The notes under the pieces: generated by a model | What the model was told of the DNA's origin: nothing | The model's database searches: none | Seen by the model: only the letters and a program-made list of their open reading frames with translations | Translations under genes and position numbers: made by a program | Origin: Paenibacillus flagellatus | GTDB taxonomy: Bacteria > Bacillota > Bacilli > Paenibacillales > NBRC-103111 | Direction of reading: 5' to 3' | NCBI RefSeq assembly: GCF_003217775.1 | Contig: NZ_QJVJ01000004.1 | Location: 124,001 to 188,000 of the forward strand | Length of the DNA stretch: 64,000 nucleotides | Shown here: in pieces, positions 9,027-17,581 of the stretch | Layout: each line of letters opens with the position of its first letter | How positions within the stretch are numbered: the first letter of the stretch is position 1

Positions 9027-9830
9027 TTACTTCGCACCCCTCGCGGGCAGCGGGCCCATCAGCTCGTTCACCGCGTTCTCGATGACGGGCTTGCGCATGA
9101 ACGTCTCGCCGACGAGCACGGCGCGCGCGCCGATCGATTCCAGGTACCCGATCTCGTCCGCCGTCGAGATCCCGCTCTCGCTGACGACCGTAATGCCGGC
9201 CGGAATATGGCGGATAAGCTCCTCCGTCGTCTTCAAATCGGTGACGAACGTGTGCAGGTTCCGGTTGTTGATGCCGATCAGCGTCGTGCCGAGCGTAAGC
9301 GCCCGCTCCAATTCGTCCCGGTCGTGCACTTCCACGAGAACGTCGAGCCCCAAATCGCGGGCCGTGGCGATATGGTCGCGCATCTCCGACGTCGTGAGAA
9401 TGGCGGCGATCAGCAAAATCGCGTCCGCTCCAATCAAGCGGGCCTCGACGATTTGCCGGGCGTCGATCGTGAAATCTTTGCGCAAAATCGGCACGTTCAC
9501 CGCTTGCCGCACCGCGCTCAAATAATCGTTGGCGCCCTGGAAATAGTCGACGTCCGTCAAAACCGAGATGCAATCCGTCCCGGCCGCTTCGTACGAGCGG
9601 GCGATGGCGACCGGATCGAAATCGGCGCGGATCAGTCCCTTCGACGGAGACGCCTTCTTCACTTCCGCGATCAACCCCATGCTCCGCTTGCGCTCCTGCG
9701 CGATCGCCCGCTCGAAGCCGAGACACGGGGGCAGCCCGGCGATCCGCTTCTCCGCCTCCGCCAGCGGCAATGCCGCCTTCAACCGTTCGACTTCCGTCCG
9801 TTTCGTCGCTACGATTTTATCTAGAAACAT
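9027..9830 (-). CDS. trpC: Indole-3-glycerol phosphate synthase
   Basis: Closes the indole ring from carboxyphenylaminodeoxyribulose phosphate. 267 residues. The family's EVKKASPSKG segment holds a catalytic lysine, followed by SVLTDVDYFQG, LRKDFTID and GINNRNLHTF with the phosphate-binding SESGI near the C-terminus. The start ATG overlaps the trpD end by 14 bp. Separate trpC and trpF genes match the Bacillus arrangement rather than the enteric fusion. Confidence 0.97.
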   Translation of the reverse strand: MFLDKIVATKRTEVERLKAALPLAEAEKRIAGLPPCLGFERAIAQERKRSMGLIAEVKKASPSKGLIRADFDPVAIARSYEAAGTDCISVLTDVDYFQGANDYLSAVRQAVNVPILRKDFTIDARQIVEARLIGADAILLIAAILTTSEMRDHIATARDLGLDVLVEVHDRDELERALTLGTTLIGINNRNLHTFVTDLKTTEELIRHIPAGITVVSESGISTADEIGYLESIGARAVLVGETFMRKPVIENAVNELMGPLPARGAK

Positions 9831-10860
9831 GGCTGAATTCTCCCGTTACGCGAACTAGCTGCTCCAGCTTCTCCGCCGCCTTGCCGGAGTCGATGACCGC
9901 TGCCGCTAATTTTACACCTTCCTGAAGCGTGGAGCAACGTCCCGTTACATAAAAGCACGCTCCCGCATTCGCCAGCACGATATCCCGGCAAGCGCCGGAT
10001 GCGCCTCCGTAGACGGCGCGGATGATGTCCGCGTTCGTCTTGGCGTCGCCGCCGACGACGTCGCTCATCGGATACGCGCGCAGGCCGAGATCGTCCGGCG
10101 ACAGGTCGAACGTCCGGATCGAGCCGTCCTTCAGCTCCGTCGCTTTCGTCGGCGCGGAGATGCTGATTTCGTCCAGCCCGTCGTAGCTCGCCACGACGAG
10201 TCCGCGCTTGATGCCGAGCGAGCCGAGCACCTCGGCGATCAGCTCCGTCCGGTTCCGGTCGAAAATGCCGAGCAGCTGGCGGTCGGCCCCGGCCGGATTC
10301 GTCAGCGGGCCGAGCAGGTTGAACACGGTGCGGATGCCGATCTCCCGGCGCGGGACGGCGGCGTGCTTCATCGACGGATGGTGCGCCTGGGCGAACATGA
10401 AGCAGATGCCGATCTTCTCGAGACAAGCCGACGCTTCGTCCGCGCTCAGCCCGATATGGACGCCGAGCGCCTCGAGCACGTCGGCGCTGCCGCTCTTGCT
10501 CGACATCGCCCGGTTGCCGTGCTTCGCCACGCGAATGCCGCCCGCCGCGGCGACGATCGCCGACGCCGTCGAGATATTGAACGTGTCGGCGCCGTCCCCT
10601 CCGGTACCGCACGTGTCGAGCAGATTGGCGCGCTCCGCCCGGACCGCGTTCGCCTTCCCGCGCATCGTCTCGGCGAAGCCGCCGATTTCGTCGGCCGTCT
10701 CGCCCTTCATCCGCAGCGCCGTCACGAGGCTGCCGATTTGCGCGGGCGTCGCCTCGCCCTCCATGATGACGTCCATCGCCGCCTTCGCCTCGTCGCGGGT
10801 CAAGTGCGCGCCGCCGACGACTTTGGCGATCGCCTGTTGAATCGTCATGCCGTTTGCCAT
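9817..10860 (-). CDS. trpD: Anthranilate phosphoribosyltransferase
   Basis: Transfers phosphoribose from PRPP to anthranilate. 347 residues beginning MANGMTIQQAIAKVVGG. The PRPP-binding DTCGTGGDG and NHGNRAMSS-like (KHGNRAMSSKSGSADVLEALG) blocks are present. ATG 10860 is preceded by GGGAGGGG, which fixes the start; the same frame stays open further upstream across trpE but that stretch is not coding. No TrpG (glutamine amidotransferase) is fused or adjacent, so the amidotransferase is presumably the shared PabA/TrpG encoded elsewhere, as in Bacillus. Confidence 0.96.
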   Translation of the reverse strand: MANGMTIQQAIAKVVGGAHLTRDEAKAAMDVIMEGEATPAQIGSLVTALRMKGETADEIGGFAETMRGKANAVRAERANLLDTCGTGGDGADTFNISTASAIVAAAGGIRVAKHGNRAMSSKSGSADVLEALGVHIGLSADEASACLEKIGICFMFAQAHHPSMKHAAVPRREIGIRTVFNLLGPLTNPAGADRQLLGIFDRNRTELIAEVLGSLGIKRGLVVASYDGLDEISISAPTKATELKDGSIRTFDLSPDDLGLRAYPMSDVVGGDAKTNADIIRAVYGGASGACRDIVLANAGACFYVTGRCSTLQEGVKLAAAVIDSGKAAEKLEQLVRVTGEFSHVSR

Positions 10861-10910
10861 CGTCCGTTCCCCTCCCGATTGCTGTTTCGCGCTTCGTCCG
10901 GTCGTCCGAC

Positions 10911-12449
10911 TCAGTAATAATCCTGATTTGTCACGACCGGCTCCTTCGATTGGCCGAATATCGCCTCCGCCATGCGGACCGACTTCAGCATCCCCATCGC
11001 CTTGTTGACCGTTTCCTTGTACTCCATCTCCGGGACGGAATCCCACACGATCCCCGCCCCCGCCTGCACGTACGCGCGGCCGTGCTTGAAGATGAGCGTG
11101 CGGATCGTAATGCACGTGTTCAGGTTGCCGGAAAAGCCGAGGTACCCGATCGCTCCCGCGTAAGCGCCGCGCGCCTCGCGTTCGAGCTCGGCGATAATTT
11201 CCATCGCCCGCAGCTTCGGCGCTCCGGATACCGTGCCGGCCGGCAGGCACGAGACGAACGCGTCGAAGAAATCCTTGTCCTCCCGCAGCTTGCCGGAGAC
11301 GTTCGAGACGATGTGCATGACGTGCGAATACCGTTCGATTTCCATGAACATGTCGCACTTCACGGAGCCGAATTCGGCGACACGGCCGATGTCGTTGCGC
11401 CCCAGGTCGACGAGCATGAGATGCTCCGCCCGCTCCTTCTCGTCGGCGAGCAGCTCCTTCTCGAGCGCCGCGTCCTCCTCCGCCGTCTTCCCTCTCGGCC
11501 GCGTGCCCGCGATCGGCCGGGTTTCGACACGGCCGCCGTCCACCTTGACGAGCGCTTCGGGCGACGTGCCGACGATAACCTCGTCGTCCATTTTCAAGTA
11601 GTACATGTAGGGCGACGGATTCATCGTGCGCAGGACGCGATAGACGTACAGCGGCGATATGTCGGTTTCGATATGGAACCGCTGCGACAGCACCACCTGG
11701 AAAATGTCGCCGGCACGGATATACTCCTTCGCCTTCTCGACGTTGCCGATGTACTGCTCCTTCGTCAGGTTGGAGTGCACCTCGCCGAGCTCCACGTCGG
11801 CGGGAATCGGATTTTGCCTCGTCCGCTGCGGCACCGGCTGCTGCATCCGCTCGATCGTGGCGTCGATCTTGGCGCACGTTTTCTCGTACGCCTCGGCGAT
11901 TTGCGCGTCGGTCGCGTGCTTCTCGATGTGGACGTTGCCGATCACCTTCACCTGCTGCTTGAAATGGTCGAACACAATGACCTGATCGCAGAACATGAAT
12001 TCGATATCGCTCATGTTCATATCGTCATGGCGGTGAGCCGGCAGCTTCTCGTAATGCTGCAGCAGATCGTAGCCGAAAAATCCGATCGCCCCGCCCGTAA
12101 ACGGCGGAAAGTCCGGCAGCGCGGGGCTCGAGTAGCTGCGCAGCAGCCCTTTCAGCGTTTCGAGCGGCTTGTCGTCGACCGTCCGGCGGACGCCGTTCAG
12201 CTCGATTTCCATTTGCCCGTGCTTGCCCTTCACCATCAGAAACGGGTCGGTGCCGATGAACGAATATCTCGCCCATTTCGCGCCGCCCTCGACGCTTTCC
12301 AGCAGAAACGCGCGCGCATCGTTATAGAAATGCTGGAATACGCGGATCGGCGTCTCCGTATCGGCCAGCAAATGGCGCACGACCGGGATCAGGTTGTAGG
12401 TGCGGGCGAGGCGAATCACTTCTTTCAGTTCGGGCGTATACATCGTCAT
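10911..12449 (-). CDS. trpE: Anthranilate synthase component I
   Basis: Chorismate-binding subunit making anthranilate. 512 residues. The N-terminal domain carries the LLES tryptophan feedback motif (AFLLESVEGG). The C-terminal chorismate-binding domain has GDIFQVVLSQRF, SPEALVKV, PIAGTRPRG, DLGRNDIGRV and GTVSGAPKLRAMEII. The start is ATG 12449 or the second ATG at 12443; GGAGGAGAG lies directly upstream of both. It is the first gene of trpEDCFBA and is preceded by a terminator and (G/U)AG triplets, so expression should be set by TRAP attenuation. Confidence 0.97.
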   Translation of the reverse strand: MTMYTPELKEVIRLARTYNLIPVVRHLLADTETPIRVFQHFYNDARAFLLESVEGGAKWARYSFIGTDPFLMVKGKHGQMEIELNGVRRTVDDKPLETLKGLLRSYSSPALPDFPPFTGGAIGFFGYDLLQHYEKLPAHRHDDMNMSDIEFMFCDQVIVFDHFKQQVKVIGNVHIEKHATDAQIAEAYEKTCAKIDATIERMQQPVPQRTRQNPIPADVELGEVHSNLTKEQYIGNVEKAKEYIRAGDIFQVVLSQRFHIETDISPLYVYRVLRTMNPSPYMYYLKMDDEVIVGTSPEALVKVDGGRVETRPIAGTRPRGKTAEEDAALEKELLADEKERAEHLMLVDLGRNDIGRVAEFGSVKCDMFMEIERYSHVMHIVSNVSGKLREDKDFFDAFVSCLPAGTVSGAPKLRAMEIIAELEREARGAYAGAIGYLGFSGNLNTCITIRTLIFKHGRAYVQAGAGIVWDSVPEMEYKETVNKAMGMLKSVRMAEAIFGQSKEPVVTNQDYY

Positions 12450-12475
12450 CTCTCCTCCGTAGATGGACTCGGGCA

Positions 12476-12504
12476 ATAAAAAAACCTCTACCGAAGTAGA
12501 GGTT
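12476..12504 (-). terminator. trp leader attenuator terminator
   Basis: AACCTCTAC, loop TTCG, GTAGAGGTT, then a run of T on the minus strand, ending about 27 nt before trpE. Its position, in the leader and not after a gene, marks it as an attenuator. The CUCUAC arm can pair instead with GUAGAG inside the upstream triplet region (about 12652-12660), giving an antiterminator of about 8 bp. Confidence 0.85.
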
Positions 12505-12606
12505 CGTCGTTTGCGGTTTGCAGTGATGCATCGAACATTCGTGCAAAAGCATACATAAAAATGCGGCGCATGCGTAAAAAAGACGCAACAACCGAATTGA
12601 TATGGG

Positions 12607-12691
12607 CTCTTCACGACTCCGCTCCACTCTGCTCTCCGAACTCCAAGCTCGCTCTACTCGTCTCTCCGCTCCGGCTTCTACGCCTTCGCGC
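12607..12691 (-). promoter_or_regulatory. TRAP-binding (G/U)AG repeat region of the trp leader
   Basis: In the leader RNA there are about twelve GAG or UAG triplets between 12678 and 12607, most 5-7 nt apart, with a further GAG near 12690. This is the pattern bound by the 11-subunit TRAP ring. Immediately 5' is a perfect stem, CCGGTCG-GGAG-CGACCGG (about 12695-12710), like the 5' stem-loop of the Bacillus trp leader. One UAG/GAG pair lies in the antiterminator strand, so Trp-TRAP binding should favour termination. mtrB is in this window at 23225-23458. Confidence 0.85.
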
Positions 12692-12722
12692 TCATCCGGT
12701 CGCTCCCGACCGGCTTTCCTAT

Positions 12723-12752
12723 ACTATACCAGAGCGCGGAAGCCGGAGTCAA
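12723..12752 (-). promoter_or_regulatory. Sigma-A promoter of the trp operon
   Basis: TTGACT (12747-12752), 18-bp spacer, TATAGT (12723-12728) on the minus strand. The predicted start is near 12716, giving a leader of about 265 nt. It lies between aroH and trpE, matching the internal trp promoter of the Bacillus aro supraoperon. Confidence 0.8.
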
Positions 12753-12756
12753 CCTC

Positions 12757-12792
12757 CAAATAAAGAAGCTCCGTTCGGCGCAGCGGCGCTTC
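12757..12792 (-). terminator. Probable terminator after aroH
   Basis: GAAGCGCCG and CGGAGCTTC pair with one mismatch, followed by TTTATTT. It lies just upstream of the trp -35, so it would reduce read-through from aroCBH into trp. Confidence 0.5.
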
Positions 12793-12857
12793 CCGGAACC
12801 CTCTTCCTACCGAATCTCGATAAAGTAGGCGATATCATGCCATAAACGAAAGCTTCG

Positions 12858-13235
12858 TTACGCCCGGCTCGTCTCGGACAAGTCCGGACGCAGCTTCTTC
12901 GCGTCGTTCAAGTAGACGTGGTGAATTTCGTGCTGCGCCTTCTCCGTATTGACCGACACCATGAGCCGGATGCATCTCGGCAAGCCGCCCGGCACCGGAA
13001 TTTCGAGCGCGCACATGAGCGGCACGAGCTCCCAGCCCGGCATTTGCCGGATCGCCTTCGCCGGAAACGCCGCGTCCAAATCTTGCGTCACGGTGACGAA
13101 GACGTGCGCGATATCTTCCGGCTTCACGTTGTTCTCGGCCACGATCGCCCCGAGCATCTCGATCGTCGCGTTCAGGATTTCCGCTTCTTCATTGCGCTCC
13201 ACCGTGATGGCTCCGCGTATTCCCCTTACGACCAT
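12858..13235 (-). CDS. aroH: Chorismate mutase, AroH type
   Basis: Monofunctional trimeric chorismate mutase (chorismate to prephenate), 125 residues. The N-terminus VVRGIRGAITV carries the active-site arginine, with the HVFVTVTQDLDAAFPA and PRCIRLMVSVNT segments of the AroH fold. It supplies prephenate to TyrA and, with TrpE, draws on the chorismate made by AroC. It starts 6 bp after aroB. The start is ATG 13235, with GGGAGG about 12 nt upstream. Confidence 0.95.
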   Translation of the reverse strand: MVVRGIRGAITVERNEEAEILNATIEMLGAIVAENNVKPEDIAHVFVTVTQDLDAAFPAKAIRQMPGWELVPLMCALEIPVPGGLPRCIRLMVSVNTEKAQHEIHHVYLNDAKKLRPDLSETSRA

Positions 13236-13241
13236 GTCGGC

Positions 13242-14336
13242 TCAAGCCTCCCCTTTCAATCGATCCACGATTTCCCTAACCCATTCGGACGGAACGTTCG
13301 GATTGATCTCCACCTGCCCGATCGCCGTCGGGACGATGAACACCATTTTGCCTTCCTTGAACTTCTTGTCGTGCATCATGGCGGACATGATCGCATCCGT
13401 ATCGAAATGGGCGGGGATGCGTACGGGCAGCCCGAACTGCCGCAATATGCGCTCCGTCTCCTCCGCGATCGAAGGCGGATTGCCGAGCTTGGCCGACAGC
13501 AGCGCCGCGCCGACCATGCCGATGGCGATCGCTTCGCCGTGATGCAGCTCGTCGTAGCCGGCGACCGCTTCGAGCGCGTGCCCGATCGTGTGCCCCAGAT
13601 TGAGGACGGCGCGCAGGCCGCCTTCCTTCTCGTCCGCGGAGACGACCTTCGCCTTCACGCCGCAGCCGATATAAAGCGCGTGCTCCAGCGCGGCCGAATC
13701 GAGCGCGAGCAGCCTGCTTGCGTTCGCGTCGCACCATTCGACGAACTCGCGGTCCATGATGAAGCCTTCCTTGACAAGCTCCGACAGCCCTTCGCGGACG
13801 ACCCGGTCCGGCAGCGACTTCAGCGTCGCGATGTCGTACAGGACGAATTCCGGCTGATGGAACGCGCCGATGACGTTTTTGGCGAGCCGGTGGTTGACCG
13901 CCACCTTGCCGCCGACGCTGCTGTCGTGCGCGAGAATCGTCGTCGGAATTTGCACGAAGCGGACGCCGCGCATGTAGCTGGCGGCGACGAAGCCGGCCAA
14001 GTCGCCCACGACGCCTCCGCCGAGCGCGATAACGGCCGAATTGCGGTCGAGGCCGGCTTCCAGCGCAACCGTGATGATCTCTTCCATCACCGACAGCGAC
14101 TTCGACTTCTCGCCGGGCGCGACGACGGCGTTCGCGACCCGATAGCCGTCCGCTTCGAGCAGCTCCGTCACCTTCGTCAAGTAATGCTTCGCGACGTTCT
14201 CGTCCGTAACGACAAGCAGGGGCGATTTGACGCCGATGCCGTGCTTCGCGAGCGTTGCCGCCAAACCGTCCAAAATGCCTTCGCCGATATAGATCGGATA
14301 CGATCGCTCCCCGAGATCGACTTTCAGCTCTCGCAT
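13242..14336 (-). CDS. aroB: 3-dehydroquinate synthase
   Basis: NAD- and metal-dependent cyclisation of DAHP to 3-dehydroquinate, the second shikimate-pathway step. 364 residues. Motifs are the LGGGVVGDLAGFVA NAD-binding block, QIPTTILAHDSSVGGKVAVNH, and metal ligands in the NLGHTIGHALEA and HGEAIAIGM segments. It follows aroC with no spare sequence (start 14336, aroC stop 14338), so it is co-transcribed with it. Confidence 0.97.
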   Translation of the reverse strand: MRELKVDLGERSYPIYIGEGILDGLAATLAKHGIGVKSPLLVVTDENVAKHYLTKVTELLEADGYRVANAVVAPGEKSKSLSVMEEIITVALEAGLDRNSAVIALGGGVVGDLAGFVAASYMRGVRFVQIPTTILAHDSSVGGKVAVNHRLAKNVIGAFHQPEFVLYDIATLKSLPDRVVREGLSELVKEGFIMDREFVEWCDANASRLLALDSAALEHALYIGCGVKAKVVSADEKEGGLRAVLNLGHTIGHALEAVAGYDELHHGEAIAIGMVGAALLSAKLGNPPSIAEETERILRQFGLPVRIPAHFDTDAIMSAMMHDKKFKEGKMVFIVPTAIGQVEINPNVPSEWVREIVDRLKGEA

Positions 14337-14337
14337 A

Positions 14338-15501
14338 TTAATACCGCCCCACTTGAGCGAGGTAATTGTCGTAGTTGGCGCGAATTTCCTCCATCGAATC
14401 GCCGCCGAACTTCTCCATGAACGCTCGCGCCACTTCCCAAGCGACGACGTTCTCCATAATGACGCCGGCCGCCGGCACCGCGCACGTATCGGACCGCTCC
14501 ACCTGGGCGGAGAACGCCTCCTTCGTGTCGATATCCACGCTCGCGAGCGGCTTATACAGCGTCGAGATCGGCTTCATGACGCCCCGGACGACGATCGGCT
14601 CGCCCGTCGTCATGCCGCCCTCGAAGCCGCCCGCGCGGTTCGAGCCGCGTCGGAAGCCGTGTCCTTCCTCATATAAAATCTCGTCATGCACCTTCGAGCC
14701 CCTGCGCTCGGCCGCCTCGAAGCCGATGCCGAATTCGACGCCCTTGAACGCCTGAATCGACACGACCGCCTGCGCGATCCGCCCGTCCAGCTTGCGGTCC
14801 CATTGCACATGGCTGCCGAGGCCGACCGGCACGCCTTCGACGATAACTTCGACGATGCCGCCGAGCGTATCGCCGTCCGCCTTCGCCTGGTCGATCGCGG
14901 CGATCATGAGCGCCTCCGCTTCCTTGTCGACGACGCGGACCGGCGACTCCTCCGTAATGCGGATCAAGTCGTCGATCGGCAGCTCCTGGCGCTTCGCCAC
15001 GATTTCGCCGATGCGGATCACTTGGCCTGCGATCTTGATCCCGAACTGGGCCAAAAACTGGCGGGCGATCGCGCCGACCGCGACGCGAACCGTCGTTTCC
15101 CGCGCGCTCGAGCGCTCGAGAATGTTGCGCAGGTCGCGCTGGTTGTATTTCAGACCGCCGTTCAAATCGGCGTGACCCGGACGCGGCCGGTTGACGCGGC
15201 GCTTGCCCTCGCTGCCTTCCTCGACGTCCTCGATGCTCATGACGGTCGTCCAAGCTTTCCAATCTTTGTTCTCCACCACGAGCGCGACCGGGGCGCCTGT
15301 CGTCTTCCCGTGGCGAACTCCGCCGACGAGCTGCGCCGTATCCTTCTCGATCTGCATCCGCTTGCCGCGGCCGTGGCCCTTCTGGCGGCGCGCCAGCTGC
15401 TCGTTGATCGGTTCGCCGGTAAGCGGCAAATTGCTCGGCAGCCCTTCGACGATCGCCGTCAGCTGCGGGCCGTGCGTTTCTCCTGCTGTCAAATATCTCA
15501 T
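14338..15501 (-). CDS. aroC: Chorismate synthase
   Basis: Reduced-FMN-dependent synthesis of chorismate from EPSP; called aroF in older Bacillus usage. 387 residues starting [14 protein letters not shown], with [47 protein letters not shown] and the [11 protein letters not shown] signature. ATG 15501 follows AAGGGGA by about 10 nt; the longer reading to 15552 has no supporting site. It is the first gene of aroC-aroB-aroH, with a good promoter 90 bp upstream. Confidence 0.97.
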   Translation of the reverse strand: MRYLTAGETHGPQLTAIVEGLPSNLPLTGEPINEQLARRQKGHGRGKRMQIEKDTAQLVGGVRHGKTTGAPVALVVENKDWKAWTTVMSIEDVEEGSEGKRRVNRPRPGHADLNGGLKYNQRDLRNILERSSARETTVRVAVGAIARQFLAQFGIKIAGQVIRIGEIVAKRQELPIDDLIRITEESPVRVVDKEAEALMIAAIDQAKADGDTLGGIVEVIVEGVPVGLGSHVQWDRKLDGRIAQAVVSIQAFKGVEFGIGFEAAERRGSKVHDEILYEEGHGFRRGSNRAGGFEGGMTTGEPIVVRGVMKPISTLYKPLASVDIDTKEAFSAQVERSDTCAVPAAGVIMENVVAWEVARAFMEKFGGDSMEEIRANYDNYLAQVGRY

Positions 15502-15588
15502 GAACGGTTGTCCCCTTTCGTCCCATCCCATACATCGCAAGCGCCGATTCACGCTTTAGCGCTTTTATGTACCGAATTTCCTTTGCTA

Positions 15589-15617
15589 ATTATAGTATAG
15601 ACCCCCGGGTTTGACAA
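15589..15617 (-). promoter_or_regulatory. Sigma-A promoter of aroCBH
   Basis: TTGTCA (15612-15617), 17 bp, TATAAT (15589-15594) on the minus strand, with the start predicted near 15582. The 200 bp upstream of it (15620-15813) holds nothing else I can support. Confidence 0.75.
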
Positions 15618-15813
15618 GAAAATGAACGGCCGTATCGATCGCTCATCCGCGCCGCGGCGCGCTTTCGCCCCCGTGCGGGACGTTGCTTTCTTCTATTGTA
15701 ACGAGGCGAATCGGATAAATGAAATCGTATTTTTCAAGGATTGCCATAGAAACAATCTATATCATCGGAAAAATTGTGGAAATTCGAGAGGGAGAGGAGG
15801 GCGAAATAACATA

Positions 15814-15845
15814 CAAAAAAGCCCGTCCCCCGAGGGACGAGCTTC
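15814..15845 (-). terminator. Terminator after the small ORF
   Basis: AAGCTCGTCCC, loop, GGGACGGGCTT and six T on the minus strand, just after the stop of the 53-residue ORF. It separates the cheR-side transcript from aroC. Confidence 0.8.
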
Positions 15846-15850
15846 CTAAA

Positions 15851-16012
15851 TCATCCGTTCACCGACCGCGGAACGATCCGCGAAGGCTCCGACGGCTTCT
15901 GATCGTTCATCATGCCCATCACCTGCATCGAATCGATGCCGAGAATTTGCGCGCACTCCTGGATTGTGATAAATCCGCGCCGGTATGCCGTAATGACCTT
16001 TCGTTTATCCAT
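15851..16012 (-). CDS. Small hypothetical protein with an HTH-like segment
   Basis: 53 residues from ATG 16012 (GGAGG 11 nt upstream); an ATG at 16033 in frame would add seven residues. The sequence begins MDKRKVITAYRRGFITIQE and continues CAQILGIDSMQV, which reads like a short helix-turn-helix (RRGFITIQECAQILGI). The last 16 residues are polar and proline-containing. It lies 66 bp after cheR and is followed by a good terminator, so it is probably the last gene of that transcript. I do not recognise a named family; a small regulator is possible but unproven. Confidence 0.6.
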   Translation of the reverse strand: MDKRKVITAYRRGFITIQECAQILGIDSMQVMGMMNDQKPSEPSRIVPRSVNG

Positions 16013-16078
16013 TCGGGAAAGTACCTCCAACATTTCGGATGGCCGTACATCCCTTAGTATAGGAATATATGGAAGCGG

Positions 16079-16867
16079 TTATACATGAGCGGCCCGTTTT
16101 CGATAGATGAACGTGTCGGCCGGCTCGAATTCGTACTGCCCCGGCGAGAAAATTTGCTCCGTGCTGCCGACGAACAGCAGCCCGCCCGGCTTCAGCGCGC
16201 GGCTGAATTTGTGATACAGCTGATGCTTCGCTTCCTCGGTAAAATAAATCATGACGTTGCGGCAGACGATCAGATCGAACTGCGTGTCGAACGGGTCGTT
16301 CAACAAGTTTTGCTTCGAGAAGCGGACATGTTTTTTGAGCGAATCGACGACCGAGAACGTCATCTCTTTTTGCGTAAAATATTTTTTGACGTAAGCGGGC
16401 GGCACGTCGCGCAGCGAGCGGTCCGGGTAGACGGCCCGCCGCGCCTTCTCGAGCGCGCCTTCGTCGATGTCGGTCGCGAACAGCTGGGACGACTCGAGCA
16501 AGCCGAGCTCGGCCAAAATCATCGCCAGCGTATACGGCTCTTCGCCGGTCGAGCAGGCGGCGCTCCATACTTTGAGCCGGCGCGAGGCGCGGGCCAGCTC
16601 CGGAAGGAAGCGGCTCTCCAATAGCTCCCACCGGTTCGGGTTGCGCCAAAACTCGGACACGTTGATCGTCATCCGGTCCAAAAATTCGTAGTACAGCTCC
16701 TTGTCTTTCGCCATCGCGTCGAAAAACGCGGTGAACGACGAATACCCTTTTTTCGTATACAGCGTCGTCAGGCGCCGTTTCATTTGCGCTTCCTTATATT
16801 GCGCCAAGTCGATCGCCGAATAGTCTTTCACCTTTTTGACGAACGCCAAAAAATCTTTGTCCTCCAC
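16079..16867 (-). CDS. cheR: Chemotaxis protein methyltransferase CheR
   Basis: SAM-dependent methylation of glutamates on chemoreceptors. 262 residues from the GTG at 16867, which has GGGGAG 8 nt upstream; a longer GTG start at 16912 lacks one. The N-terminal helical domain contains YKEAQMKRRLTTLY, followed by TINVSEFWRNPNRWE, the SAM-binding SAACSTGEEPYTLAM, ATDIDEGALEKA and DLIVCRNVMIYF. The ndk-cheR-aroC order is as in Bacillus. Confidence 0.95.
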   Translation of the reverse strand: MEDKDFLAFVKKVKDYSAIDLAQYKEAQMKRRLTTLYTKKGYSSFTAFFDAMAKDKELYYEFLDRMTINVSEFWRNPNRWELLESRFLPELARASRRLKVWSAACSTGEEPYTLAMILAELGLLESSQLFATDIDEGALEKARRAVYPDRSLRDVPPAYVKKYFTQKEMTFSVVDSLKKHVRFSKQNLLNDPFDTQFDLIVCRNVMIYFTEEAKHQLYHKFSRALKPGGLLFVGSTEQIFSPGQYEFEPADTFIYRKRAAHV

Positions 16868-16956
16868 CCGAGTCACTCCCCAAGTCGCATTCCCCGGCAG
16901 CGGGCGGGACACGTACGAACAAGCCGTCGTCCCGTTCCGTCTTCAGGATAGTCGGG

Positions 16957-17001
16957 ACAAAAAAATAATCCCGTATGCTCTTTATTTCCATGCATACGGG
17001 A
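16957..17001 (-). terminator. Terminator after ndk
   Basis: CCCGTATGC and GCATACGGG (9 bp) around a 13-nt loop, then ATTATTTTTTT on the minus strand, 45 bp after the ndk stop. cheR may depend on read-through or on an unrecognised promoter. Confidence 0.75.
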
Positions 17002-17043
17002 CATTTTCCTTCTTGGGAAGCGAGGATTTTGTCGAATGATCGA

Positions 17044-17487
17044 TCAAATCCATTGCTGGACCGTTTTCGTATAGTCAAGCAGCTCGTGCGGCTCGAAAAA
17101 AATGTTGATTTCGCGCACCGCATTTTCCGGGGAGTCGGAGCCGTGGATGATGTTGCGGTTCGTATGGACGGCGAAATCGCCGCGGATCGTACCGGGCTGG
17201 GCTTCGAGCGTATTCGTCTTGCCCATCATGATGCGCGACAGCGCGATGACTTGATCGCCCTGCCAAACCATCGCGAATACCGGACCGGACGTGATGAAGT
17301 TCATCAGATCGTCGTAATACGGGCGACCGTGGTGCTCCGCGTAATGCGCGGCCGCTTTTTCCTTGGATACCATCATCAGCTTGCTCGCGATCAACGTAAA
17401 CCCTTTGCGCTCGAAGCGGCGCACCACCTCGCCGATCAATCCGCGCTGGACGCCGTCCGGCTTGATCATCAGAAACGTTCTCTCCAT
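17044..17487 (-). CDS. ndk: Nucleoside diphosphate kinase
   Basis: Phosphate exchange between NTPs and NDPs through a phosphohistidine. 147 residues, standard length, [21 protein letters not shown] at the start; the active-site histidine is in [15 protein letters not shown] 17487 with GGAGGGG 6 nt upstream. It lies between hepT and cheR as in Bacillus. Confidence 0.97.
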   Translation of the reverse strand: MERTFLMIKPDGVQRGLIGEVVRRFERKGFTLIASKLMMVSKEKAAAHYAEHHGRPYYDDLMNFITSGPVFAMVWQGDQVIALSRIMMGKTNTLEAQPGTIRGDFAVHTNRNIIHGSDSPENAVREINIFFEPHELLDYTKTVQQWI

Positions 17488-17581
17488 GCTATCCCCTCCG
17501 CTTGATCAAAATGTATCAACCATTGTCGACCGATCGCGTCGTTTCCATACGCCGCGGACGGGCGGCTCGCGCCGACGGACG

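Noticed and set aside
9817-11877. A 686-residue trpD reading extending across trpE
   Set aside because: Only the last 347 residues are TrpD; the upstream part overlaps trpE in another frame. ATG 10860 has a strong ribosome binding site.
12450-12720. T-box riboswitch in the trp leader
   Set aside because: No T-box AGGGTGGNACCGCG-type motif or specifier-loop arrangement. The (G/U)AG triplets and mtrB explain the leader better.
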